From positions 1,488,001-1,552,000 of the forward strand of contig JBLDXI010000004.1 of the NCBI GenBank assembly GCA_047495785.1: a stretch of 64,000 nucleotides of DNA, written 5' to 3'. Shown here piece after piece: positions 42,639 through 52,631 of the stretch. The notes beneath the pieces are model-generated. The model made no database searches and was not told where the DNA came from. It saw nothing but the letters and a program-made list of their open reading frames with translations. Source of the stretch: Lepidodermella squamata (lineage: Eukaryota; Gastrotricha). How positions within the stretch are numbered: position 1 is the stretch's first letter; each line of letters opens with the position of its first letter. Made by a program: the position numbers and the translations under genes.

Positions 42639-43515
42639 AAATTCGAAGCATGCCTCAATTGCTGAGGAACTTATCAACTGAAAAGCTCATTAGAATACTC
42701 CAATTCTGCCGCATTTCTTTGTTCCGATTGCCCCACAACCTCATTTTTCTAATCGGACGCAGTTAGTCAGACAAAAGTATGAGTCGGATCGGGGCGTTTT
42801 TCATGGGTCCCCTAGCATCTGTAGATTCAGGAAAAATTGGTCCAGAATTGGCCAATATCTCATAGGTCTCTGTCAAATCAATCATTTCAAATCAAATCCC
42901 GAAAAACCAATGGTAAATCGATCAAATCAAATCATCAGGCCAGTTTGAATCAAATCAAATCAAATCTTTCGCATAGGGAAACATGAGTATCATGGTGATT
43001 CTTCCGGGGATTCTTTCGAATTTTAAGCTTGGTTTTGGTAGAATGAGTTTCCAGGCTTAGGAAAGCAGGTGTTTTCAGGGCAAATGTGAGTTCTCATGTT
43101 TGGTAACTGGGAGAATTCCGTGAGTTCTGATTTCTCTAAATCAGCAATAAATCAAGTGGGCTAAATCAAAATCAAATCAAATCAAATCATCCTGAAATTT
43201 TGTAAATGAAATCATCAAAAAATGGCCTAAATCAAATCAAATCAAATCAAAGTCTCGGCTAGAGAGCTGAAGTAATTTTTAATACTTTTCAATATTATGT
43301 AATTCGATAATAATAATAAAATTAATGTCCGACTGTGACCCTGTGTACATGTTGATAATGATAACCACTCCCGAATCCTGAAGCCGTCCGAAAATTGTAT
43401 TATAAAACTTATATACATAATTTTTACAGCGACAGACGCTAGGTACTTTTCCATTCTATTCTTTCTCTATTCTATAAATATCCGTTTTGTCTGTCCGCAA
43501 CATCTGTCCGCAACA
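42639..43515. repeat. AAATC-type simple repeat region
   Basis: CAAATCAAATC stretches occur repeatedly at about 42880-42970 and 43155-43252, with degenerate sequence between. A weaker patch of the same word is at about 35697-35730. No exon is supported. The right end carries the inverted GTCTGTCCGCAAC copies. Confidence 0.5.
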
Positions 43516-43615
43516 AAAAATGTCTGTCCGCAACAAGTGTTTCCATGGTATTTATGATAGTTGATGATATATTTGTTGATAAACCAGTTACCATCGATGC
43601 CAGCGAACTGCTGAC

Positions 43616-44061
43616 GGTTCAGTGTTCAGTAACCTGCCGACCGAGCTCAAGCGGCTGTGTAGCCAACACCGAGAGCTTCCCTGAAAATGTTACTTTCAGC
43701 GGCGAATCACAGTGTCAAAACGCTAAATAGACTCTGTTTTTCGTTATCAATTTTAATAGGAATCATTCAGCCGCAGCCACGTTGTGTTCGCAAGAGGGTG
43801 GCATCTTGGCAACTGCTAAAACAGCTGGCGATGTAGACCTGCTTGTCAGCAGTTTACGACGCGGCTACGATGCATGGCTGGGTCTCGCTGCTGAATCCGG
43901 CGTTCTGAAATGGTCGGACGGCTCCGCTTTCACATTCGATCAAGCGCTGTTTTATTCCTCCTGAATGTTGATCAATGCGCGTTCATACGGACCACAGCTT
44001 CTAAAATGGACATGCAACAATAATAGTATGCTCTACGCAGCGTGTGAAACCTATGTTGACT
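43616..44061 (+). pseudogene. Decayed C-type lectin-like exon pair
   Basis: A type-B Cys module (VTCRPSSSGCVANTESFPEN then SQCQNAK) ends at an in-frame TAG (43727-43729) exactly where the intact homologue at 13539-14027 runs on. After an acceptor-like site a lectin-like domain follows (CSQEGGILATAKTAGD, WLGLAAESGVLKWSDGSAF). It then breaks at TGA 43962-43964, and the ending (YAACETYVD) is in another frame. The order and the ending match the last exon of the six-CTLD gene, so this is a dispersed dead copy. It lies on plus, between two minus-strand channel genes. Confidence 0.75.
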
Positions 44062-44514
44062 GATTATTGAGGCCCTAAGTTTTCCGTTAGCTTTTGAAGT
44101 GGCTGCAAGAATTTAGAATTTACTGTATGTCGATTTAATGTTTAGAGTTGAAAGGGGCATCAAATAAATAACCCAAATCAAATAAATTACCCACGTCACG
44201 GGGAATTTTTCAGTTTTCATTTTGAATCAAATTTCTACTGTTTTTTTTACGGTAAGCGAGTGCGAAAGAAAAGTGTTCGATATTTCCTTCAAAAGAGGCT
44301 CCACAACTTCTGAAACTGGCGAAATCTACATTTTTTTCAGCCTGGAGGACGATGTCAGTCTGTAGCTTGATAATTTTACTTCCTAGGGTGAGAAAAGTCA
44401 CTTCTAATGAGGCAATAGGTATACAAAGAGTAGGATATCTGAATAGCCTATATAAAATTAGCATAGCGGAATCGCTCACGACACTCGAGAGTGCGTCATT
44501 GACGGTTTTACGGT

Positions 44515-47253
44515 TTACATTTTGCGGATGAGCAGGAACCAGTTTGCATAGCCGAAAAATGCAGCGGCGACTAATATGGCCAGAACATCTAGGAATCTAG
44601 GTAGGCTGATTTGGCCGCCGAACAAGTTCTTCATTTCCCTCTTGCCCTCGACGTAATAGGAACAAGCCATCCAAACAATCATCAATTGATAAACCGTCAC
44701 GCCAGCCGAGAACCAAGCCATCCATTGGATGTAAGTACTCAGAATCGTTCTATCCGTATTCGGAGCCTGGGCCACAACCTCGGTCTGACTAACAGCCATC
44801 GCGAGCAGAATTGTCACTGTAAAAGCGGGCCGTTCAGGCATCGACGGAGCCATTAGGAAAGTCACTAAATCCAAACCGCCCAAAATCGCTGTTGGCAGGT
44901 ACAAATTGTTGATGTAGTAGCTCGCGGATCGTTTCAACGTAACTTCAAAGACAGCCACGGTCACATTGAACCCATTGAACTTGGCCGACGATAATTGGCT
45001 CGTGAAATCCTTGACGATCCATTCAGAGTTGTCAACAGCTCCAGCATCCCATAGGAACAAGGGAGGGTTAGTAAAAGTTAGTATCCTATCGGATCTCGTC
45101 AAACTGAACTCGAATGAGCATTTCTGGGTGTCGAATGGGAATTCCTTCATATCCTGCGTGCAATCAGCCACGAAAAGGCCCTCCCGGGTCCAGTAGAAGT
45201 TGAAAGTCTTGTTAGGCTTCGATTCGGAGCCCAAACCATCCATTGTGACTAGAAAATCATCCCCAACCGCTACATTCTTCATATAGACATTCGACTGGGC
45301 GCTGTTTATGAATCGGAGCTGGGGAAGCCAGATTTGATCAGGCCTCGCGACGTAGATCTGCTCTTTCGGCCGCGAGCTGATGACATCCGTCGTGTTCTTA
45401 GGACAGGTATTGACCATCCAAGACATTAGAATGACCCCACTCACCGAAATCGTGTCGTCGACACTCGATAGTTCGTTGAGCCCAGGAACGTAAAAAGTCA
45501 TGTTTACCAAATTCGGCTTTGATTCGTCGATCTGGGGCGGCACGTAGCGATTCGTGTCGAAATGATCGCAGCGCTTCAGGATTTCTTCAGTTGTTTTGAA
45601 AGGAACCCTAGGTGGAGGATTCGGATCTCCGTCCAAGCTAGGGAGCAAACTTCGAACTTGGACGCTGGTGCCCAGTTTCGCCGAGCTTTCAACCGGCTGT
45701 GGAATCATTGTTGGTGGAACTGTTTCAGAAGTAATAGAGTGAGTTGGCCCCAGGGTCGATGAAGTTGAAGTAGTAGGCAGAGATTTCCCGCAGACGTAAG
45801 GCAACTCGCTTATCTCATCCGTCGTTAGGACAGTTCCGTGAATCGTCACACAGGCAATGCTGTCCCCAGGTTGGCCATTAACCCAGTTGTTTGACTGAGA
45901 GTCCCACGAACGAAGAGATGCAAATGTGCCATAGAAATATTTTATGCTGCTGACGTCTATGACCGAATTCAACGATGTCTTGCCAGCAACAAGAGTATCG
46001 TTTCCTGGGTTCTGATAGTAAGTTTTGAAATTGCCATTCTTGTTATCGAATGTTATCGCGAAAAACGTCCAATTGTTCCGCATCGTATAGGGAATGTTCA
46101 ACTGGACCAGCAGGCTAAACGAAAGAACAACCCCATCAGCAGGACGGCAGAGGATTCCAAAATAGTTCGGTATCACAAACACTCCTCGAGTCGACTCACA
46201 AGTGCTTTTGTAGTAGAACGCGATTGTGTAGACAGGTAAAATTGGCATGCCAGATAAAAGAGTAATGTAATCGCCAGCTTTTGATACCGTTATCGAACCA
46301 GAACCAAACGGACCCGTTGCGTTGCTAGCTACCCCGGGTAGATTGGCTAATGGCGTTCGAAACCAATCCGAGCCGTATTTGAGGAAAATGCTGTCCCTTG
46401 GCTTTCTCATCGGCATGTGGAACACGAGACTGTCGATTTGTGGCATCAACGTGAAAGTTGATGGTAGCGTCGACGCGGGAGTTGCCATAGTTTTGCCACA
46501 CGCGAACGGAATTATATCCAGTTCACTGTCCTCCAGAACAGTTGTTGGGTAGAGAACCATGCAGGCGAAAAAGTCAGCATTTGGGGTTGTTAGGAAGGTT
46601 TTCCCACCCGAATCAGCTCGTCCTATGTACAATGTTGTCGGTGTTAAAAATTTGAAAGCAACTTTATCGATCCAGTTCAGGGAAACTCCATTCGTCACCG
46701 CTTTGCTAACAGCCCACCGCCAGCTTTGCTGAGCTGAATTGTAAGCCACAACTACAAAACTCCACTCGCCTGTTGTTATGTCCAAGGTTTCAGTTCTGTC
46801 CTCATACTGCGAACCGGTCCAAATTGCCAAAATCATCTTGTTGTTAGCGCAACGAAGTGAAAACTTGCTTTCCAAGGAAACGATGCCTGTTTCGGTATTA
46901 GAGCCTATTTTCACGTAAAATGACAGCGTGAAAGAGTCGAAAAGAACCGTGGAAGCTGCAAGGCTGTAGGCAGCGATCGGATCACTAGTCGTTTTCGATG
47001 TTGTCGAGCCTGATTTGAATGGTCCCGATGCGGATGACGAAGCAGTCGATGTGCCATTTTGCGGCAAAAAGTTGCCTTTCTCCACTGAGAACACGAGGGT
47101 GTTACCTTGGTCCAGGTACCAAAGCAGCAATTTGTCACGAATAGGCAGTACGTTCAAAGAATCGTACGGGCTGTCGACCTGGGACGGCAGCGTTTGTTCA
47201 CTGCTGCTCAGTGACACTAATGAAATAGCGATTAATGCAATGGCAAAACTCAT
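44515..47253 (-). CDS. Cys-loop ligand-gated ion channel with LamG-like ectodomain, copy 2
   Basis: One exon of 912 codons with a signal peptide (AIALIAISLVSLSSS). Layout as in the copy at 32134-35112: two LamG-like domains (about 30-250 and 270-490), a shorter Ser/Thr/Pro stalk (about 50 residues instead of about 120), then the channel with Cys-loop Cys698-Cys712, FPFD, four membrane helices and a C-terminus ending right after TM4. By eye the channel part differs from copy 1 at only about one residue in twenty, while the LamG parts differ at roughly half of positions. The stalk and ectodomain probably determine what is sensed, or anchor the channel to matrix. The ligand is unknown. Confidence 0.9.
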   Translation of the reverse strand: MSFAIALIAISLVSLSSSEQTLPSQVDSPYDSLNVLPIRDKLLLWYLDQGNTLVFSVEKGNFLPQNGTSTASSSASGPFKSGSTTSKTTSDPIAAYSLAASTVLFDSFTLSFYVKIGSNTETGIVSLESKFSLRCANNKMILAIWTGSQYEDRTETLDITTGEWSFVVVAYNSAQQSWRWAVSKAVTNGVSLNWIDKVAFKFLTPTTLYIGRADSGGKTFLTTPNADFFACMVLYPTTVLEDSELDIIPFACGKTMATPASTLPSTFTLMPQIDSLVFHMPMRKPRDSIFLKYGSDWFRTPLANLPGVASNATGPFGSGSITVSKAGDYITLLSGMPILPVYTIAFYYKSTCESTRGVFVIPNYFGILCRPADGVVLSFSLLVQLNIPYTMRNNWTFFAITFDNKNGNFKTYYQNPGNDTLVAGKTSLNSVIDVSSIKYFYGTFASLRSWDSQSNNWVNGQPGDSIACVTIHGTVLTTDEISELPYVCGKSLPTTSTSSTLGPTHSITSETVPPTMIPQPVESSAKLGTSVQVRSLLPSLDGDPNPPPRVPFKTTEEILKRCDHFDTNRYVPPQIDESKPNLVNMTFYVPGLNELSSVDDTISVSGVILMSWMVNTCPKNTTDVISSRPKEQIYVARPDQIWLPQLRFINSAQSNVYMKNVAVGDDFLVTMDGLGSESKPNKTFNFYWTREGLFVADCTQDMKEFPFDTQKCSFEFSLTRSDRILTFTNPPLFLWDAGAVDNSEWIVKDFTSQLSSAKFNGFNVTVAVFEVTLKRSASYYINNLYLPTAILGGLDLVTFLMAPSMPERPAFTVTILLAMAVSQTEVVAQAPNTDRTILSTYIQWMAWFSAGVTVYQLMIVWMACSYYVEGKREMKNLFGGQISLPRFLDVLAILVAAAFFGYANWFLLIRKM

Positions 47254-48076
47254 TTTTTTGCGAAAAAAGTCGAATATGAAAGTGGGCTTGAATTTTTTGA
47301 CGAACGCTTAGATTGAGAAGAGCGGCGGTGGTGTTTTGCTTGCATTTTCTGAAATAAAGTTTGTGATCCCTGACACTGTGCCGAATTGCCAGTGCGTAGA
47401 TGAAACTTGTGGCCGGATATTAAATTACAAAATAAAAAAAAAACATTTTATTCAGAGAATTCCATCTAAATTCAAAGTTTTTATATTTGAATTTTGAAAT
47501 CATTTTCCTTTTGTGCAACTTTTTTACTGATGAATTAAAATTGTTAATTTATCATCCTATAATACAGAAGCCGAAGAGCCGCGAAGTTCCGAATGTAAAA
47601 TGAAGCGACAATTCAATTGCTCAGACCACATTTCGCCCATTTCAATCAATCGTTCGAGTTTTTGACATCAGCTATCAGCAATCAGCTGCTCGCATTCAGC
47701 TGTTGTGCTGTTTTAGAATTGACATTGCGCCACCGAGAGTTATATTCGATGTTAATATCCGCTTGACTATTTTTAGCGCCAGAATTTCCGCGCGGCAGTG
47801 TCATATCGTGATGCGCAACTGGAAATTAAAATCAAACAACATAACGTTCAGCAACGCGAAGATTGCTTCGTAATGACGAAATTCTGCTGGATGCGAACAC
47901 TTGATTGAAAACAATTGATTTTGCTTTCACGTTTTCAGCATTTTAATCACAACTCTGAGCATCGAACGGCAAACCCTTATTTCATATTTTCGTATATCGC
48001 ATAAATCTCGGTGCGCGGAGCCAAAATTAATAAATCGATTGCTATAATGGAACTTCAGAAATCCCTGACATTCTCC
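47254..48076. other. Intergenic, upstream of the channel copy 2
   Basis: AT-rich, no exon seen. Probably includes the promoter of the minus-strand gene starting at 47253; no motif is recognised. Confidence 0.4.
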
Positions 48077-48493
48077 GATATATATGTGTTGTACGCCTAT
48101 ACGGGATTAAATTTTATTTAACCAAAATAATAGCCAAACCGTGAGGGTAACTATCGATGATCATACATCAATCGACTGCTGTTATCAAGGGCTATCGATT
48201 GATGCCAAATCGAATTCCGCGCGGAACTACCGCAAATATGATTTTTGCCTTCAAAATTGAAAAAATGCGGAAAATTCGCGTTTTTTGCCCAAAACTTGAC
48301 CCTGAATGTGCCGCGTGGACTTCGACTTGGAATCAATCGATAGCCCTTGATTACAGCAGTCGATTGATATATGATGATCGATAGTTACCCTCACGGTTTG
48401 GCCGCTATGACAGTTTAAAATCGCTTATCCCGTATAGGCTTAAGCGTATGCCGTATAAGCTTAGATCCTCTAAAGGCGTACAACATATGTATC
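48077..48493. mobile_element. MITE-like element with long inverted repeats
   Basis: An inner pair of arms (about 48136-48203 and 48334-48399) is nearly perfectly inverted and starts AAACCGTGAGGGTAACTATC. An outer, less complete pair (GTTGTACGCCTATACGGGAT at about 48088 and its inverse at about 48425-48485) extends the element to about 48077-48493. The right outer arm is longer than the left, so the left has a deletion. No ORF of its own; the open frames at 48151-48384 are by-products. Confidence 0.75.
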
Positions 48494-48946
48494 AGAAATC
48501 TTAACAGCCAAAAACCGATGTTTTCATACATACCCGGTTCCAGCAGGCTGAAATAAAAGACGCCAGGGTTATAAGATCAGAAACCTGCAACCACAAGGGT
48601 AACTGAAACACATTTACGACTACACTATCGATTTTTCGATGTTTGCTGAGTAGCAAAGTTTGAATTCCGAGCTTTTCCGACAAAGACGGGTCATATCCAG
48701 GCTTTCCCCAGGATGCGTTACTGCAGATTATAGCCAAATGTCTCCTTTCATTAATGAAATTAAATATTTACATGCATAACGTCCCTAGGTTACAAGCGAG
48801 GAGTGTCAAACTAACGGGATAGACTGTCAACTCGAAGACACATTTATCCTGATTAATTTGGCAATCAGATGTAAAAGCAGCTGAAAATATTCTTCTGTCG
48901 GAGTACGGTTCATGTTTATTTTCAACATTTTCTTACTGAATTAAGG
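48494..48946. other. Upstream region of receptor copy 1
   Basis: The part about 48775-48870 resembles 54570-54660, upstream of receptor copy 2 (both carry GGAGTGTC, a TAGACTGTC/TTGACTGTC word and ATCCTG before the start), so the duplication included the promoter. No exon is supported. Confidence 0.5.
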
Positions 48947-50179
48947 ATGCGATTGAACGCCAGCGAAGTGATCCAAGGGTCATGGCTGATAGTCCAGATT
49001 CCACATTTGGGCTTCGACTACCCAAGGCCCTACTTCATAGGGTGGTACCACGACTTAGGGGCGACTACGATACCCGCACGGCTACCCTACACCCTACCCT
49101 TCGCAGTTATAACTATCTCGATAACAATCGCCTCGGTATTCAATGTTGTGAATTCTCGCAAACACGGCGTGAAAAAAGACATAATGATTCTATGGAGCTT
49201 GATGTGTGTTCGAGACATTACCTTCGCCCTGGCTGTATCGCTTCCGATTTTCCTTACTCTCTACGACAATTCATGGCCGCTGGGTGATGCAGGATGTGCT
49301 GTTAACATGTGGATCATGATGGCATCGGGTTCCTATGGAAATATCCTCGAAATGCTGGTCAGTTACGAGCGAAGACTGAGAGTTCTATCAGAGAATCCTT
49401 ATAGGAAGACCAATACGAAAAAAGTCAGTTTCATAGACGAGATTTCATCGAAATCCATGTTCAATTTCTTTCAACAGATTGTGGTCCTCGCTATTCTACT
49501 TTTCATCATCGCTGGATCATCAGTTTTGCCACTAGTTGCGTATCCCTTCCAGATCTACGCCGTTTATCCGATATCATCCTACGGGATCGGAAACAAAACA
49601 GAAACTAAGAATTTCTGTGGAAATTTCGAGCATCGTTTGATCGGCCCAGTCGATACAGCCCTTCTTCTTTGCTTGTACTACAGCTTGTGGGTCTTGATCA
49701 CAGTGGCTTTCTCAACCTTGAACTACTACGCCCTAGCTCGTGGCATAGGCAAAGTTGGTGCTAGTACCACAGCTGGAACCACTGTGTCGAACAACACTCT
49801 AGCGACCATAGTGTCGAATAGAGCTAAGAAAACAGTTCGATTTCTCGAGGTTTACTACGCTAAACAGAGCTTGATTACATTTCTAGTTTTCATGCTACTC
49901 TACCTGCCGTGTTTTGCGTGTTTCCTCTGCCAGATTTTCTACTTCAATTTCGGCACGAAATACGCGACTGGCTGGCTTAACAAAGTTGGAATGTTCATGA
50001 TTCTAGTGCAGGTATTGCTAGCCTCGATTTTGCGGAGTGTGAAACCTGGCGCGGTCGGCGAATTTCTCGATAAAATCAGGAAATTATGCCGAAAACCAGC
50101 CGTTAATGAGAACATAAAAATGCAAGGTGGCTCGATTGGAACTGTAACTCAACGTGGTGTGAGACCGAGCCTAACTTGA
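48947..50179 (+). CDS. Class A-like 7TM receptor, copy 1
   Basis: The frame is open throughout (410 codons). Seven hydrophobic helices are seen. The WPLGDAGC segment before TM3 matches the class A extracellular loop 1 signature, and TM3 ends in YERRLRVL in place of DRY. TM6 has LYLPCF; TM7 lacks NPxxY. Residues coded by 49424-49477 (54 nt) begin GTCAGT and end CAACAG exactly where copy 3 has a real intron, so the mature reading is probably 48947-49423 joined to 49478-50179, 392 residues. N-glycosylation NAS lies near the N-terminus. The ligand is unknown; peptide-receptor-like by general look only. Confidence 0.85.
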   Translation: MRLNASEVIQGSWLIVQIPHLGFDYPRPYFIGWYHDLGATTIPARLPYTLPFAVITISITIASVFNVVNSRKHGVKKDIMILWSLMCVRDITFALAVSLPIFLTLYDNSWPLGDAGCAVNMWIMMASGSYGNILEMLVSYERRLRVLSENPYRKTNTKKVSFIDEISSKSMFNFFQQIVVLAILLFIIAGSSVLPLVAYPFQIYAVYPISSYGIGNKTETKNFCGNFEHRLIGPVDTALLLCLYYSLWVLITVAFSTLNYYALARGIGKVGASTTAGTTVSNNTLATIVSNRAKKTVRFLEVYYAKQSLITFLVFMLLYLPCFACFLCQIFYFNFGTKYATGWLNKVGMFMILVQVLLASILRSVKPGAVGEFLDKIRKLCRKPAVNENIKMQGGSIGTVTQRGVRPSLT

Positions 50180-50892
50180 AGCCTAGCTCAAAAAGGATTC
50201 ATGTTGTAGACAATGTAAATATCTAGTTAAAATCTAAATGTGATGCGTCAGTTTTTCAAGATGAAAAATGAAAAATGACAAAAAGTCATGAGATGAGAAT
50301 TTTTCCCAAGATCTACCTACAAATCTACGAATGAAATCCGTTTTAGCCGAAGGCATCGAACCTCAACAATGCTAATGGGAATTCGGTTGATTATGCGCCT
50401 GTTTCTGAAACTTGGCACTTGACCGAACAACTTGCTACTTGGAACTTGTCCGTTTTTGTTTTTGAGATCAAATGCAGCCAGTGGTCCGACTCGGCCCAGC
50501 TCTCAGTGAGGTAAATCGCGCATTTTGAAGGAAAAAATTACAAATCATAAGGGGAACCGCCGCATTTTGCAGTGCATGGCAAGCGATTTTGGTCCATCTT
50601 CACAGTGATTTGGGCTATTTGATTGAAGGAAAAGGAAAGGATGAAAGATACAGAATGCTATGCTGCTTTTTAAAACAGGTCATGTGGTTTTGTGTATTCT
50701 CATAATATTACTAAAAAAGGAAAAAACGCGGGAGAAAACTTAATACAAGAAAAAATTGCATTAGACGCAAGCTACACAAAAATGTGTTTGTATTAAGCTG
50801 TAGCTCAGCTTTGCTTGTAAAATTTAACAATGTGCCATCACACGGCAACTATTACAACCGTTTTCTTCGTTTGGTAGCAGATGCTCAAGATC
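50180..50892. other. Intergenic, no gene seen
   Basis: 3' flank of the receptor gene and further AT-rich sequence; no exon is supported. Confidence 0.4.
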
Positions 50893-52170
50893 TCGAATGT
50901 GGGACTGTGAACCCCACTGCAATCACCCACATGACTACCCATGGCTGGTTTAGTTAATTTGATAATTTATCTTTGAATAGAAACAGGATGTTTGTGCAAG
51001 GTCTTCCTGGAAATTTATAACAGCCGCGAAACGTCAACATTATATTGCGGAGCTTCTCTCATACCGAGGCAATGGCTGATAATGCTGGAGAGACTCCAAT
51101 CTTGTAATTTTCTCCATTTCCGCTATTTGATTGTCCATGCTTGCTTTCCACAGGATCAAAGTTCGGCATAACGTCAGTGTTCGTGCGAAGAAGGCGTCAT
51201 ACGAATCTTTTGTTTCTCCACCGCCTCTGGTTCATCCAATTTACAACGGCAGTCAGCATTTCTACGACTATGATTTCGCTCTGTTGCGATTGACGACCCC
51301 AGCTCATCGATTCTCGCAGCAGATCTAACCGATTTGTTTACCCGACGCGCGTAACATGTGCCGGGGCAACTCTGTCACCGCCAATTCGATCGACGGATGC
51401 GATTCAGCGGTCGCATCTGGCTGGGGTAACTTCAATATACCTTCAATATAGCTTTACCCCATATTTCGTATTTCAGCTAGACTATCTGAGATCCCAAGAA
51501 AGCTTGATCTTCAAGTTCGGTCGTACCGAAATTGTTCGATGGAGTATTCCCGCGGCCGCTCGGATCCTGTCACCATGACCGACCCGAAAATGTGGTCAGC
51601 TGCCGATAACAGTGACGTTTGCTTCGGAGATTCCGGTGGCCCTCACATGTGTTTCAAATCGACCATTCTTGGCATAATTACGAATGGTGATGAGTCGTGC
51701 ACAGGAAACACTCCTGGCATCTACAGCAGGGTTTGCAAGGTTCATCTGTATGGATTTCGGAAAACACAGATGTTCAAAGCCAAACGACTACTCCGGAACA
51801 GTCTTGTGCTGTACAGATGATACGGAAGATACCGTTGTAGTTCTAAGGCCTGGAACTGCTGTGGAAAAAGGCAGGTCCGTGAGCGTCAAATGCAACCCTG
51901 GATATAGTTACTACACATCAGTCAATTTTGCCGCGTGCATGCCTATATTTAGACCTTCAAAAATGTGAAGATGTACCCTAGTAGGTAAGGAAAATCTCAA
52001 AAATATGCCCGATTCAGCGAATATCATCTCTAACTATTTAGGCTGTGGTACCGTTTCAGCAATTCAAAACGGCAACGTATCTCCTGGTATGTCGAGTATC
52101 GGAGTTACCCGGAGCATATCATGCAACCAACATTCTGTGCTTCCATATTTTGCCTCTCGAACTTGATGTG
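50893..52170 (+). pseudogene. Decayed trypsin-like serine protease with sushi domains
   Basis: Pieces in order: a start-like segment (PHDYPWLV, out of frame with the preceding ECGTVNP), CGASLIPRQWLI where the TAAHC with the catalytic His should follow but does not, DFALLRLTT with the catalytic Asp (near 51269), an in-frame TAA at 51326-51328 before PICLPDARN, ASGWGNF, then DVCFGDSGGP with the catalytic Ser. Two sushi-like segments follow (SVKCNPGYSYYTSVNFAACM and GCGTVSAIQNGN...SIGVTRSISCN). The missing His region, frame changes and the stop show that it is dead, or heavily mis-spliced. It is flanked by receptor copies 1 and 2. Confidence 0.7.
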
Positions 52171-52631
52171 TTCCCAGTCTGGTCAGACAACGAAGACCTG
52201 TGAGTTTCTACATTTATGACTAACACCAACAAGAATAGGTAAGCTTAATATTCCCTTCCTTCGGAGGAGCTTTTAGTACACTTCCTGATTGTAGAAATCA
52301 CCAAAAAACCACATGAGGACCCTCTGGTCAAATATATTCAGGTCTGAAATCACCCGTAAGTACCCTCAGCTCGAGTACCCTACTTTGTACTTTGTACACT
52401 GACTCGGATTATATTTCGTGGCTGTTAGAAATATTAATTTCACCTACATTCTTGGAAACGGCAAGTATCAAGTATTATCCCAATTGCAAACTAAAAACTG
52501 TTAACGACTGTTTGCAAAATCCGTAGTTTTCTCCATGGCTCTCCTTGAACTACTGATGTCTGATGTCTGTTTATTGTTTATATAGATTCGTGAAATGCAC
52601 GAGCAGTTGTGGAATGTGACAGCCTTTACAG

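Larger units (their letters stand above)
37371..43535. repeat. Perfect 20-bp inverted repeat enclosing the LINE
   Basis: TGTTGCGGACAGACATTTTT at 37371-37390 recurs exactly inverted at 43516-43535. Further copies of the core GTTGCGGACAGAC lie just inside: plus orientation at 37568 and 37581, minus at 37616, 43489 and, shortened by one base, 43503. The LINE 38299-42626 lies within. Without the LINE the interval is about 1.8 kb, the size of a non-autonomous DNA element with subterminal binding repeats. No target duplication was found at the outer ends, so the boundary is uncertain. Confidence 0.6.

Noticed and set aside
48501-48737. 78-codon minus ORF upstream of receptor copy 1
   Set aside because: No domain, signal or conservation with the upstream region of receptor copy 2.
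51550-51567. Overlapping SacII, NotI and BamHI sites that look like a vector polylinker
   Set aside because: They lie inside a segment that continues the decayed protease homology on both sides and no vector sequence is adjacent; taken as coincidence, though a cloning artefact cannot be fully excluded.
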